Assembly: GCF_014191255.1 (NCBI RefSeq)
Contig: NZ_JACHWH010000003.1
Span: 873,501 to 937,500, forward strand
Reading direction: 5' to 3'
From: Amycolatopsis bartoniae
GTDB lineage: Bacteria; Actinomycetota; Actinomycetes; Mycobacteriales; Pseudonocardiaceae
Length of the DNA stretch: 64,000 nucleotides
Made by a program: the position numbers and the translations under genes. The notes beneath the pieces were generated by a model that worked only from the letters and a program-made list of their open reading frames with translations, had not been told where the DNA came from and made no database searches. Positions 34,606-43,718 of this stretch are shown here, piece by piece. How positions within the stretch are numbered: position 1 is the stretch's first letter; each line of letters begins with the position of its first letter.

Positions 34606-34762
34606 ACCCGCCGCGGCGCTGGGCACGGCGCTCGTCGTGCTGACGGTGGCCGCCCTGCGGCGTTGGCTCATGATGTGGACCGTTTGATTTTCCCCGCGTT
34701 CCGGGTGCATGCTGTCGGGACGCGGAAAACGCTGTGTCCACAGTGGAAAGAAGGTGCGGGCG

Positions 34763-35806
34763 GTGAGCGGGCGCGAGGCCGACGTCGTCGTGGTGGGGGC
34801 CGGCGGCACGGGCTCGGCCGCGGCATGGCAGCTCGCGGCCCGCGGGGTGGACGTGCTCGTGCTCGAAGCGCGCCCGGCCGACGAGCCGTGCCGCGCCGCC
34901 GAGGTCTTCCGCGTCGCCGGGGCCGAGCTGTCGCACAACCACCTCGCGCTGCAGGCGCTGCCGCTGTGGCGGGAGCTGGAGCAGGAGACCTCGACGCGGG
35001 TGCTGACGCTGACCGGCGGGGTCGCGCACGGGCACACCGAGGACCTGGACCTCCTGGCGTGGGCCGCGGACGCGGTGGGCAAGCCGGGGCGCTGGCTGCC
35101 GCCCGAGGAGGCGGTCGAGCGCTGGCCGGGCCTGCGCTACGCCGGACGTGTGTTCTTCCACCCGCTGGCGGGCCGGATCGACGCCGGGGTCGGCGTGCCC
35201 GCCCTGCGCGCGGCGGCGGTGCGCCAGGGAGCCGTCGTGCGGCGGGGTGAGCCGGTGACCGGGATCGAGCCGCGGGGTGACGATCTCGTGGAGGTCCGGA
35301 CCACCGAACGCGGCTACCGCGCGCGGCGGGTCGTCGTGGCGGCCGGAGCGTCGTCGGCGAACCTCGCGGGCGGGTTCGCCCCGCGGGCGAACGCCGAGCG
35401 GACGGTGGATTTCGCGGCGGTGCGGGCGGACCTGGACTGGCCGGTGTTCTTCCACCACCTCGACCGGCCGGAGCTGGCCGCCGGGGGCTATCCGGGCGCG
35501 GTGTGCGGCATGGCGGAACCCGGCGCCGGGCTCTCGGTGGGGTTCCTCGCGCCGGGCGCGGGCGACCCGGCGGCCCGGCAGCGGGCCCTGCGCCGGTACG
35601 CGCACGAGTGGCTGCCGGGCGCCGACCCGGACACGGCGGCCACGGGGGAGTGCCGGTACGCGGCGTCGGAGTTCGTCGTCGCGCGCAGGGGTCCGGTGGT
35701 GGTGGGGTCCGGTTTCGCGGGGCAGGGGTTCCAGTTCCTGCCCGCCGTGGGCCGGGCGCTGGCGGAGCTCGCGACGACGGGGGACGTGGCCCGGTACACC
35801 GGCTAA
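34763..35806 (+). CDS. FAD-dependent oxidoreductase (DAO/glycine oxidase-like)
   Basis: A 347-residue flavoprotein. The FAD-binding motif VVVVGAGGTGSAAAWQLA is followed by a VLVLEAR strand end, and the DAO fold closes with RGPVVVGSGFAGQGFQFLPAVGRALAEL. It likely oxidises an amino acid or N-methyl amino acid (sarcosine/D-amino acid oxidase group); the substrate is not clear. Start: GTG 34763, 8 nt after GAAAGAAGG. It ends overlapping the convergent TetR gene by 4 nt. Confidence 0.87.
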   Translation: MSGREADVVVVGAGGTGSAAAWQLAARGVDVLVLEARPADEPCRAAEVFRVAGAELSHNHLALQALPLWRELEQETSTRVLTLTGGVAHGHTEDLDLLAWAADAVGKPGRWLPPEEAVERWPGLRYAGRVFFHPLAGRIDAGVGVPALRAAAVRQGAVVRRGEPVTGIEPRGDDLVEVRTTERGYRARRVVVAAGASSANLAGGFAPRANAERTVDFAAVRADLDWPVFFHHLDRPELAAGGYPGAVCGMAEPGAGLSVGFLAPGAGDPAARQRALRRYAHEWLPGADPDTAATGECRYAASEFVVARRGPVVVGSGFAGQGFQFLPAVGRALAELATTGDVARYTG

Positions 35807-36378
35807 CGGGGTCCACTGTGGACGCTCGTCAGTACGCCGCCCAGCAGGAGGTCGATCAGGCGGGACGCCAGCTTTCGCTGCTGCTCCGCTCCGGCGATCA
35901 TCGTGATCCCGCCCAGCGCCAGCAGCACGTCGTTCGGCGCGAGGTCCGCGCGCACCGCGCCCGCCGCGGCTCCCGCGTCCAGCAGGGTGCCGATCGCCTG
36001 GCGCAGGCGGTCCCGGGTGTGCAGCCGGTCCACTTCGGACAGCAACACCGCCCGCAGGGTGTCCGCCATCCCCTCCTTGGCGGCCATGAAGTCGACGAAC
36101 CGCTCCATCCACGCCCGCAGCGCGCCGGCCGGCGGGCACTGCCCGAGCAGCTCCGGCGCGGCCGCGCACAACCTGTCCACCTCGTTGCGGTAGACCGCCT
36201 CGACCAGCGCCTCGCGGGTCGGGAAGCGCCGGTACAGCGTGCCGATCCCGACCCCCGCCGCACGGGCGATCGCCTTCAGCGACGTCTGCGTGCCCTCCCG
36301 AGCGAACGCCGCCGCGGCGACCTCCAGCAGGCGTTCGCGGTTGTCGCGCGCGTCTGCGCGCAGCCTCCGCTCCGTCAC
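35803..36378 (-). CDS. TetR family regulator
   Basis: A TetR repressor of about 191 residues. The helix-turn-helix has SLKAIARAAGVGIGTLYRRFPTREALVEAVYRNEV, typical of repressors beside short-chain dehydrogenases. GTG 36378 overlaps the SDR stop (GTGA), with GTG 36381 as alternative, so it is the second gene of an SDR-TetR operon. The 24-bp palindrome at 37155-37178 is its likely operator. Confidence 0.9.
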   Translation of the reverse strand: MTERRLRADARDNRERLLEVAAAAFAREGTQTSLKAIARAAGVGIGTLYRRFPTREALVEAVYRNEVDRLCAAAPELLGQCPPAGALRAWMERFVDFMAAKEGMADTLRAVLLSEVDRLHTRDRLRQAIGTLLDAGAAAGAVRADLAPNDVLLALGGITMIAGAEQQRKLASRLIDLLLGGVLTSVHSGPR

Positions 36379-37139
36379 CACGTCTGCTCGGCCGCGCGCA
36401 CGAGGATCTCGTTCACCGCCACGTGCCGCTCCCGCGTCACGATCCAGGCGACCGCGTCGGCGATGTCCCGCGGTCGCAGCCGCTCGATCTCGGTGGTCTG
36501 CCGGGCGACCGCGTCACGCAGCTCGTCGCGGATGTGCGACACCAGCTCGGTGTCCACGGTGCCCGGTTCGACCACGCTCACGCGGACCCGGCGCTCCAGC
36601 AGCTCCTGCCGCAGCGCCTCGGTGAAGGCGTTCACCCCGAACTTCGTGAGGTTGTAGACCGCGGTGCCCGCCCGCGCGACGCGGCCCGCCGTCGAGCTGA
36701 TGTTGACGACGTCCGCGACCCGCCGGGGCCCGTCCGCCGCCGCCCGCGTCAGGTGCGGGATCGCCAGCTGCGTGACGTACAGCAGCCCCTCGACGTTCAC
36801 CCGGATCATTCGTTCCCATTCGCCCTCGGGGGCGTCGGCGACGGGACCGACGAGCATGAGCCCGGCGTTGTTGACCACCGTGTCCAGCCGCCCGAGCCCG
36901 GCGACCGTCCGCTCCACCGCTTCGGCCGCCTGCTGCCGGTCGGTGATGTCCGCCGGGACCACCAGCGCCCGGCCACCCGCCGCTTCGATCCCCGCCGCGA
37001 CCTCCGCCAGCCGCTCGCGGCGGCGGCCCAGCAGCGCCACCGCCGCGCCCTGGCGGGCCAGCTCCTCCGCCGTCGCCGCGCCGATCCCGCTGCTCGCGCC
37101 CGTGACCAGTGCCGCCGTGCCGTCCAGTTTCGCTGTCAT
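36375..37139 (-). CDS. Short-chain dehydrogenase/reductase
   Basis: A 254-residue SDR with cofactor motif GASSGIGAATAEELA, NNAGLMLVGP, the catalytic Ser in NISSTAGR and YNLTKFG. It belongs to the classical NADP-using YdfG-like group. First gene of an operon with a TetR regulator. The promoter region holds a perfect 24-bp palindrome beginning 15 nt upstream of the start. Confidence 0.9.
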   Translation of the reverse strand: MTAKLDGTAALVTGASSGIGAATAEELARQGAAVALLGRRRERLAEVAAGIEAAGGRALVVPADITDRQQAAEAVERTVAGLGRLDTVVNNAGLMLVGPVADAPEGEWERMIRVNVEGLLYVTQLAIPHLTRAAADGPRRVADVVNISSTAGRVARAGTAVYNLTKFGVNAFTEALRQELLERRVRVSVVEPGTVDTELVSHIRDELRDAVARQTTEIERLRPRDIADAVAWIVTRERHVAVNEILVRAAEQTW

Positions 37140-37154
37140 GACGCCCAGAATACG

Positions 37155-37178
37155 GTAACCGGACCCGGGTCCGGTTAC
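37155..37178. promoter_or_regulatory. 24-bp perfect palindrome, TetR operator
   Basis: Each 12-nt arm is GTAACCGGACCC or its complement. It starts 15 nt upstream of the SDR start. Form and position fit the operator for the TetR protein of the same operon. Confidence 0.7.
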
Positions 37179-37203
37179 GTCGGCAGAGGGGACGAATGAC
37201 CCA

Positions 37204-37232
37204 TTGACTTGTGACGGCGGTCATACTACTTT
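37204..37232 (+). promoter_or_regulatory. Sigma-70-type promoter of the uronate/PL8 operon
   Basis: TTGACT (37204-37209), a 17-nt spacer and TACTTT (37227-37232) stand 52 nt upstream of the kdgD start in an AT-rich stretch. It is one of the clearest housekeeping-type promoters in the window. Confidence 0.55.
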
Positions 37233-37284
37233 CCCGAATACGTCCCCATATAGGTACTCATTCAGATATGTGAACGGACTCTAG

Positions 37285-38220
37285 ATGACGCCTCCCGCGC
37301 TCGACGGCCTGCTCGCCTTTCCCCTCACCCCGTTCGCCGAGGACCTGTCGCTGAATCTCGACGCGTTCGCCGAGCACGTCGAGAGCCACGTCGCCGCCGG
37401 GGCGGGAGCGCTGTTCGTCGCGTGCGGCACCGGGGAGTTCAGTTCACTCGCCCCCGAAGAGCTGGCGGCGCTCCTGCACACCGCGCGCGACGTGGTCGCC
37501 GGCCGGGTTCCGGTCTGGGTCGGCGCGGGCGGGGGCGCCGCCTCCGCGCGGGCCGGGGTCGCGGCCGCCGCGGCGGGCGGCGCCGACGGGGTGCTGCTCC
37601 TGCCGCCGTACCTGGTGTCCGGGCCGCCGCGCGGGCTCGTCGACCATGTCCGCTACGCCCTCGGCGACACGTCGGTCCCGGTCGTCGTCTACCACCGCTC
37701 GCCGGGCGTGTTCACCGCCGCGACCGCGCGGGCGCTGCTCGACCTGCCGTCGGTGGTGGGGCTGAAGGACGGCTACGGCGACGTCGACCTGATGACCCGG
37801 ATCGTCACCGCCATCCGTGCCACGGACACCGACCGGGCGCGGAACTTCCTGTTCTTCAACGGGTTGCCCACCGCCGAGATGTCGGCGAAGGCGTACGCCG
37901 CGATCGGCGTCGCCCGCTACTCCTCCGCCGTGCACTGTTTCGCGCCCCGGATCGCGCACCGGTTCCACCGGGCGCTCACCGAGGGCGACACCGCGGTGAT
38001 GGACGCGCTGCTGGCGGGGTTCTACCTCCCGTTCGTCGCGTTGCGCGACGAGACCCCCGGGTTCGCGGTCTCGCTCGTCAAGGCGGCCGCACGGCTGCGG
38101 GGCGACAAGGTGGGCCCGGTCCGGCCGCCGCTCGGCGAACCGACGCGGGACCAGCTCGACCGGCTGGAGCGCATCGTCGACCACGGTTTCTCCGTGCTGA
38201 AAGGCATCGAGGCCGCCTAG
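37285..38220 (+). CDS. kdgD: 5-dehydro-4-deoxyglucarate dehydratase
   Basis: A 311-residue DapA/NAL-family enzyme. LLAFPLTPF at the N-terminus and the GTGEFSSL loop are typical of KdgD rather than DapA. The Schiff-base Lys is in VVGLKDGYGD (about residue 158), and the Tyr of the active site in VYHRSPG. KdgD converts 5-dehydro-4-deoxyglucarate to 2-oxoglutarate semialdehyde with loss of water and CO2, the late step of glucarate/galactarate or oxidative uronate breakdown. First gene of an operon with a PL8 lyase and an MFS porter. Confidence 0.87.
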   Translation: MTPPALDGLLAFPLTPFAEDLSLNLDAFAEHVESHVAAGAGALFVACGTGEFSSLAPEELAALLHTARDVVAGRVPVWVGAGGGAASARAGVAAAAAGGADGVLLLPPYLVSGPPRGLVDHVRYALGDTSVPVVVYHRSPGVFTAATARALLDLPSVVGLKDGYGDVDLMTRIVTAIRATDTDRARNFLFFNGLPTAEMSAKAYAAIGVARYSSAVHCFAPRIAHRFHRALTEGDTAVMDALLAGFYLPFVALRDETPGFAVSLVKAAARLRGDKVGPVRPPLGEPTRDQLDRLERIVDHGFSVLKGIEAA

Positions 38221-38239
38221 ACCCGACGGGAGCCTGGTC

Positions 38240-40543
38240 ATGATCAGCCGGAGAACGGTGTTGTGGGGCGCCGCGGCCTCGGCCGCACTGGCGGGCGTCG
38301 CTGTCCGCTCCGCAGGAGCGGCCGAGTCGTCCGTCGTCTCTGGGTACCGCGAACTGCAGACGGGCATCAACCGGCCGTCCCCGGAGCGCACGGCCGCACT
38401 GGCGAACCTCGGGCGCGTCGCGAAGTCCTACTACGACACCATGAACGTGAGCGGCGACGGACCATTGTGGACGGACCTGCCGTTCGGCCCCGGCAGCGAC
38501 TACACCACGTCGATGTACGGGAGGCTGCGCGCGATCGCCGTCGACTGGGGGACACCGGGCGGCACCCTCGGCGGAAACCCCGAGGTGCCGTCGCGGATCA
38601 CGGCGGCGCTCGAACTGCTGTACGCCAACCAGTACCACGAGAACATCGGCGAGATCGGCAACTGGTACACCTACGAGATCGGCATCCCGTACTACCTGCT
38701 GCACACCCTGGTCACCGTCGCCGAACGGCTCGACCCGGCCGACCTCGCGCGCTACGTCCGGCCGGTGCGGCGGTTCGCCGGCGACCCGAACCGGCGCGCG
38801 AACAGTCCGTCCACTGTGGAGACCGGCGCGAACCGCGCGGACAAGGCCCTCATTTCCATCGTGTCCGGAGCGCTCGTCGGCGACCCGGCGTGGATCCGCA
38901 CCGGCATCGACGCGATCACTGACGTCGCGGGCGGGGGAGCGGCGAGCCTGCTGGCCAAGGTGGAGCACGGCGACGGCTTCCACACCGACGGCTCCTTCCT
39001 GCAGCACGAGACGATCCCGTATCCCGGGCACTACGGCATCGTGCTGCTCACCGCGCTCGCGGGGGCCCTGCACGTCACCGAGGGCACGGAGTTCGCGTTG
39101 CCCGCCGGTCTCAAGGAGCAGGTGTACGCGCTGGTGCCGGACACCTTCGCGCCGTTCGTCGCCGGCGGCGCGCTGATGGAACCCGTGCGCGGCCGGATGC
39201 TCTCGCGTCAGGGCGAGACCGGGCACGACATCGGGCACCAGCTCACCGTGGCCACCGCCGTGCTGGCGCGCACGGCGACCGGGCGGGCGCGGGCCCAGCT
39301 CGCCGGGCTCGTCGCGAAGTGGATCTCCGAGGGGACGTACGCGCCGTTCTTCGAGATCTCCGACCCCGAGCGGTTCGCGCCGGGGCCGGATCTCGTCGCC
39401 GTACCGGGCATCGAGTTCGCCCAGGAGGTGCTGGCCACCGGTGTCCGGCCTGCGGCCACCGTCGCCGAGCACCGGATCTTCGGCCAGCAGGACCGCATGG
39501 TGCACACCACGCCGGACTGGTCGGCCTCGCTCGGCGTGGGCTCCACGCGCATCTCGCGCTACGAGTCGATCAACTCCATGAACCTGCACGGCTGGTACAC
39601 CGGCGACGGCGTGCTGTACACGTTCCTCCCGACGGCACGCGGGCACTACTCCGACGCCTACTGGCCCACCGTCGACCCGCTGCTGCTGCCCGGTACCACG
39701 GCGAAGGACGGCGACCCCGGGCCGCTCGGCTCCACTCCGCTGACTCCCCGCGCCCACACCGGTGGCGTCCGCCACGACGAACGGCACGGCGCCTACGCGC
39801 TGGACTTCGTCTCGGCCGACGGCACGCTGACCGCGAGGAAGTCCTGGTTCTTCACTCCGGCGGGGATCCTCTGCCTCGGTGCGGGCATCACCGACGGCTC
39901 GGGGCAGCGGGTGCGCACGACCATCGAGAACCGCAACGTCGGCGAGGGCGGCGACAACGCTTTGCTGACGGACGGCGCACCGGTCAAGGTCGCGTTAGGA
40001 CGGTCCACAGTGCTCCGTCCACAGTGGCTGCATCTGGCCGACGTAGGGGGCTACCGCGTGCTCGACGGTGCGAAAGTGACGGCGCTGCGTGAAGACCGGA
40101 CGGGCACCTGGCGCGACATCGACACCGGCGCGAACACCAAGGGCACCACCGTGCCCTACCCGCGCCGCTACCAGAAGCTGGTCCTCGACCACGGCGTCCG
40201 CCCGTCCGGCGCGAGCTACGCCTACGCCGTGCTGCCCGGCGCGTCCGTGCTCGCGACGGCGGCGTCGGCGTTCGCGTGGCAAGTCCTGGCGAACACCCCG
40301 GAGGTGCAGGCGATCCGGCTGCCCGGCGGCACGCTGCTGGCGAACTTCTTCGCCGCGGGCACCGCCGGCGGCGTGCGCGTCTCCGGGCCTGCCTCGGTCG
40401 CGCTCGGGCGCGTGCGCGGCGCGTGGCAGCTCGCCGTCGCCGACCCCACCCAGCTGCAGGACACCGTCCGGGTCACCGCGCGCGGGCAGACGGTGGCGGT
40501 ACCCGTGGCCCTCGGCGCGACCAGCGTGGTCCGGCCGCGGTAG
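38240..40543 (+). CDS. Secreted polysaccharide lyase, PL8 family (hyaluronate/chondroitin/xanthan lyase-like)
   Basis: A 767-residue exported lyase. A twin-arginine-type signal (MISRRTVLWGAAASAAL) cleaves near residue 28. An alpha-toroid domain follows (residues about 35-370) with the catalytic Asn in TGANRADK, His and Tyr in QHETIPYPGHYG and Arg in RGRMLSRQ, then the beta-sandwich domains with NSMNLHGWYTGDG. PL8 enzymes split uronate-containing polymers by beta-elimination, yielding unsaturated uronyl oligosaccharides. The exact polymer is not readable. It follows kdgD by 19 nt. Confidence 0.9.
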   Translation: MISRRTVLWGAAASAALAGVAVRSAGAAESSVVSGYRELQTGINRPSPERTAALANLGRVAKSYYDTMNVSGDGPLWTDLPFGPGSDYTTSMYGRLRAIAVDWGTPGGTLGGNPEVPSRITAALELLYANQYHENIGEIGNWYTYEIGIPYYLLHTLVTVAERLDPADLARYVRPVRRFAGDPNRRANSPSTVETGANRADKALISIVSGALVGDPAWIRTGIDAITDVAGGGAASLLAKVEHGDGFHTDGSFLQHETIPYPGHYGIVLLTALAGALHVTEGTEFALPAGLKEQVYALVPDTFAPFVAGGALMEPVRGRMLSRQGETGHDIGHQLTVATAVLARTATGRARAQLAGLVAKWISEGTYAPFFEISDPERFAPGPDLVAVPGIEFAQEVLATGVRPAATVAEHRIFGQQDRMVHTTPDWSASLGVGSTRISRYESINSMNLHGWYTGDGVLYTFLPTARGHYSDAYWPTVDPLLLPGTTAKDGDPGPLGSTPLTPRAHTGGVRHDERHGAYALDFVSADGTLTARKSWFFTPAGILCLGAGITDGSGQRVRTTIENRNVGEGGDNALLTDGAPVKVALGRSTVLRPQWLHLADVGGYRVLDGAKVTALREDRTGTWRDIDTGANTKGTTVPYPRRYQKLVLDHGVRPSGASYAYAVLPGASVLATAASAFAWQVLANTPEVQAIRLPGGTLLANFFAAGTAGGVRVSGPASVALGRVRGAWQLAVADPTQLQDTVRVTARGQTVAVPVALGATSVVRPR

Positions 40544-40596
40544 CAACTCCCCATCCCTTCGACCCCATCGGGAACCAGGAAAGAGGCGACTCGGCA

Positions 40597-41985
40597 ATGA
40601 CGCGGACAGCGCCACCACGGCGGACCATCAACAGGACCACGTTGTACTTCTTCGGCGCGCTCGGGGGCATCCTGTTCGGCTACGACCTCGGGGTCATCTC
40701 CGGCGCGCTGCCGTTCATCACCAAGGTGTGGTCGCTGACCAGCTGGGACAAGGGCATCATCACCGCGAGCATCTCCGTCGGCGCGGTGCTCGGTGCGATC
40801 TTCTCGCCGCGCACCAACGAGATCATCGGCAGGCGGCGCACCATCATGGCGGCCGCCGTGGTCGTGGTGCTCGGCACGCTCGCGGCGACGTTCTCGCCGA
40901 CGTTCACGCTGCTGGTGATCTCGCGGCTGATCATCGGCATCGGCATCGGGTTCTCGTCCTCCACCGTGCCCACCTACCTCTCGGAGCTGGCACCCGCGAG
41001 GCTGCGGGGCGCGATGGGCGCGCTCAACCAGATCTTCATCGTGCTCGGCATCCTCATCGCGTTCCTGGTGAGCTACTGGCTCGGCTCGGCGGCGAACTGG
41101 CGCGCGATGTTCGCCGGCGCCGTCATCCCGGCGGTGGTCCTGTTCTTCGGTTTGATCGCGCTGCCGGAGACCCCGCGGTGGCTGCTGAAGAACGGCCGCG
41201 AGGACGAGGCGCGTTCGGTGCTGGTCAGCTCGCACGGCGGTAGCTCCGACATCGACGGGGAGCTCGCGAAGATCCGCGAGGTCGTCCGGCTCGACACCGA
41301 GGAGAAGGGGCGCATCCGCGACCTGTGGGCGCCGTGGGTGCGCCCGATGCTGATCGTGGCCGTGCTGCTCGCGGTCGGGCAGCAGTTCTGCGGCGTCAAC
41401 GCGGTCAACGCGTACTTCCCGACCATGCTGATCGGCCTCGGCTTCGCCACCCAGGCCGCCCTGCTGTCCGGCGTGCTGCTGGGGATCACGAAGTTCCTGT
41501 TCACCGCGTGGGTCGTGTTCGTCGTCGACCGCTGGGGCCGCAAGCCGCTGCTGCTGATCGGCAACGTGATCATGGTGGTGACGCTCGTCGGCGCCGGACT
41601 GACGGTGCTCAACGTCAAGGACACCGGCACCCTCGGCGTGCTGATGCTGGTGATGATGATCCTGTACCTGGTGGGCTACGAGCTCGGCTGGGGCGCGGTC
41701 GTGTGGGTGATGATGGCCGAGGTGTTCCCGCTGCGCGAGCGGGCGGCGGGCATGGGCGTCGGCAGCGTCGTGCTGTGGGCGGCGACCGGCATCGTGACCG
41801 CGGTGTTCCCGCTGATGTCCGACGCGAAGGCACTGGGCATCGGTGGCTCGATGTTCGTGTTCGCGGCCGTGAACGTGGTGCTGTTCGGCCTGACGAAGTG
41901 GCTCGTGCCGGAGACCAAGGGCCGCAGCCTGGAGCAGATCGAGCTCGACCTGCGGGCCCGCACCCCGTTGCGCGCCAAGGTGTGA
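40597..41985 (+). CDS. Sugar porter, major facilitator superfamily
   Basis: A 462-residue sugar porter with 12 membrane segments. Hallmarks are GGILFGYDLGVISGALPF, the GRR motif in loop 2-3 (IIGRRRT), RLIIGIGIGFSS, PETPRWLL at the middle loop, QQFCGVNAVNAY, DRWGRKPLLL and VPETKGRSLEQIE near the end. It is related to XylE/GalP. Start: ATG 40597; the longer frame is shadow. Placed after kdgD and the PL8 lyase, it may import the uronate-containing product (inference). Confidence 0.92.
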   Translation: MTRTAPPRRTINRTTLYFFGALGGILFGYDLGVISGALPFITKVWSLTSWDKGIITASISVGAVLGAIFSPRTNEIIGRRRTIMAAAVVVVLGTLAATFSPTFTLLVISRLIIGIGIGFSSSTVPTYLSELAPARLRGAMGALNQIFIVLGILIAFLVSYWLGSAANWRAMFAGAVIPAVVLFFGLIALPETPRWLLKNGREDEARSVLVSSHGGSSDIDGELAKIREVVRLDTEEKGRIRDLWAPWVRPMLIVAVLLAVGQQFCGVNAVNAYFPTMLIGLGFATQAALLSGVLLGITKFLFTAWVVFVVDRWGRKPLLLIGNVIMVVTLVGAGLTVLNVKDTGTLGVLMLVMMILYLVGYELGWGAVVWVMMAEVFPLRERAAGMGVGSVVLWAATGIVTAVFPLMSDAKALGIGGSMFVFAAVNVVLFGLTKWLVPETKGRSLEQIELDLRARTPLRAKV

Positions 41986-42009
41986 GCCCCCGCGGCGGCG
42001 CCGGTTCCG

Positions 42010-42858
42010 CTACCGGCGCCACCGCTGGTCCTCGGCGAAGGCCCCGGGGGAGACGCCCGCCCGGGACTGGAAGAACTTCGCGAAGTTCGCCGGGTCGTCG
42101 AAGCCGAGCCGGTGGGCGCAGGCGGTGACGGAAAGCCCGTCGTGGGCGAGGAGGCGTTTGGCCTCCAGCACCACCCGGTCGTCGATGAACCGCTTCGCGC
42201 CGATCCCGAGCGCCTCCTGCGTGGCGCGGCGCAGGGTCCGCGGCGCGTAGCCGAGCCGGTGGGCGTACCAGGCGACCTCACGGGAACGCCGGTACCCAGT
42301 CTCCACGGCGCGGCTGAACGCGGCGAACACCTCCCGGTTGTCGGCGGGCCGCGGCGCCCCGTCGGCGGTCCGCAGCAGCAGGACCTCCAGCAGGTGCCCC
42401 AGGATCGCGGCGCCGCCCGGCCCGGCGACCGCCGCCGCGTACTCGCGGCGCAGGTGCTCGGCCGCCAGCCGCACCAGGTCCGCGTGCTCCGGGCGCCAAA
42501 CCGCCGGGCCGAGCGGGTCGGCGCCCGGCGAACCGGCGGGCACGAACTCGGGCCGGAACAACACCACCGTGCCGGTGACCTCGCGGATGTCCTCCCACGA
42601 GTGCGTCCACCCCGGACGGATCCAGACCACCTGGCCGGGTTCGAGGCGGTGCCGGACGAAATCCACCGTGGCCGTGCCGCGCCCCGAATTCGCGAGGGCG
42701 AGCACGTGGAAGTCCGCCCGGTGCACCGTGGTCGGCTGCTTTCCCGCCGGAAGGGCTCGAAGCCGGCCGAAGGTGAGCACCTCGACGCCGAACGGCGAGT
42801 CCTCCGCGACGCGGTAGCGCACGGTTCTGATGGCGGGTTGCTGTCCGTTTTCCACCAT
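42010..42858 (-). CDS. AraC family regulator
   Basis: A 282-residue AraC-type activator. The cupin-like sensor has HVLALANSGRGTATVDF and LEPGQVVWIRPGWTHSW. Two helix-turn-helix units lie in the C-terminal 100 residues, the second with SVTACAHRLGFDDPANFAKFFQSRAGVSPGAF. Start: ATG 42858; the ribosome site is weak. It converges on the sugar porter gene and diverges from an alpha/beta hydrolase; its target could be either. Confidence 0.88.
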   Translation of the reverse strand: MVENGQQPAIRTVRYRVAEDSPFGVEVLTFGRLRALPAGKQPTTVHRADFHVLALANSGRGTATVDFVRHRLEPGQVVWIRPGWTHSWEDIREVTGTVVLFRPEFVPAGSPGADPLGPAVWRPEHADLVRLAAEHLRREYAAAVAGPGGAAILGHLLEVLLLRTADGAPRPADNREVFAAFSRAVETGYRRSREVAWYAHRLGYAPRTLRRATQEALGIGAKRFIDDRVVLEAKRLLAHDGLSVTACAHRLGFDDPANFAKFFQSRAGVSPGAFAEDQRWRR

Positions 42859-42913
42859 GACAGGACCGAAGCGTACCTGGGCTGCGCGGCACCGCGCGCC
42901 TAGCGTCGAAGCC

Positions 42914-43693
42914 ATGGAAACGACACAAGACGTGAAGGTGGCCGGGGGCGTGCTGCCCGTGCGGTTCCGGCCGGGTACCGGCCCGGCGCTGGTGTTCCTG
43001 CACTACTGGGGCGGGTCCGGCGAGACCTTCGCCCGGGTGGCCGAGCGGGTGGCTCCCGGCAGGCCGGTGGTGCGCTACGACCAGCGGGGCTGGGGCGCGG
43101 CGCGCGAGCTGCCCGGGCCGTACGGACTGACCCAGCTGGCCGAGGACGCGAGGCAAGTGGTCGAGGGGCTCGACCGGTATGTCCTCATCGGACACTCGAT
43201 GGGCGGGAAGGTGGCGCAGCTGGTCGCGGCCGGGCGGCCGGCGGGTCTCGCGGGCGTGGTGCTGGTGGCCCCGGCACCGGCCCGGCCCGCCGTGGGCCCG
43301 CAGGAGCAGGAGGCGCTCGCGCACGCCTACGACAACGCGGAAACCGTGCGCGGCGCGCTGGACCACGTGCTGACGCACCGGCCACTGCCGGACGACGTGC
43401 GGGAGCGGGTGGTCGCCGACAGCCTCGCCGCCACCGAGGACGCCCGGCTCACCTGGCCTCGCGAGGGCATCGCCGAGGACATCGGCGATATTGTCGGGCG
43501 GGTCGAGGTGCCGGTGCTGGTGCTCGCCGGGGAACGGGACCAGGTCGACCCGCCCGCGGTGCTGGCCGAGCGCCTGCTGCCGTTCCTGCCGACCGCGACC
43601 ATGGCCGTCCTCCCCGGCACCGGGCACCTGTCCCCGCTGGAGGCGCCCGGCGAGATCGCCACCCGGCTGGAGGCGTTCGTGGCCGGGCTGTAG
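42914..43693 (+). CDS. Alpha/beta hydrolase
   Basis: A 259-residue hydrolase: oxyanion loop LHYWGGSGETF, nucleophile IGHSMGGKVAQL, acid AGERDQVDPP and His GTGHLSPLEAP. The acid and His positions fit the classic catalytic triad. Divergent from the AraC gene with a 55-nt gap, so AraC may control it. Substrate unknown. Confidence 0.87.
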   Translation: METTQDVKVAGGVLPVRFRPGTGPALVFLHYWGGSGETFARVAERVAPGRPVVRYDQRGWGAARELPGPYGLTQLAEDARQVVEGLDRYVLIGHSMGGKVAQLVAAGRPAGLAGVVLVAPAPARPAVGPQEQEALAHAYDNAETVRGALDHVLTHRPLPDDVRERVVADSLAATEDARLTWPREGIAEDIGDIVGRVEVPVLVLAGERDQVDPPAVLAERLLPFLPTATMAVLPGTGHLSPLEAPGEIATRLEAFVAGL

Positions 43694-43718
43694 CTGCGGC
43701 CTCCGTGGATCCCGCCAC

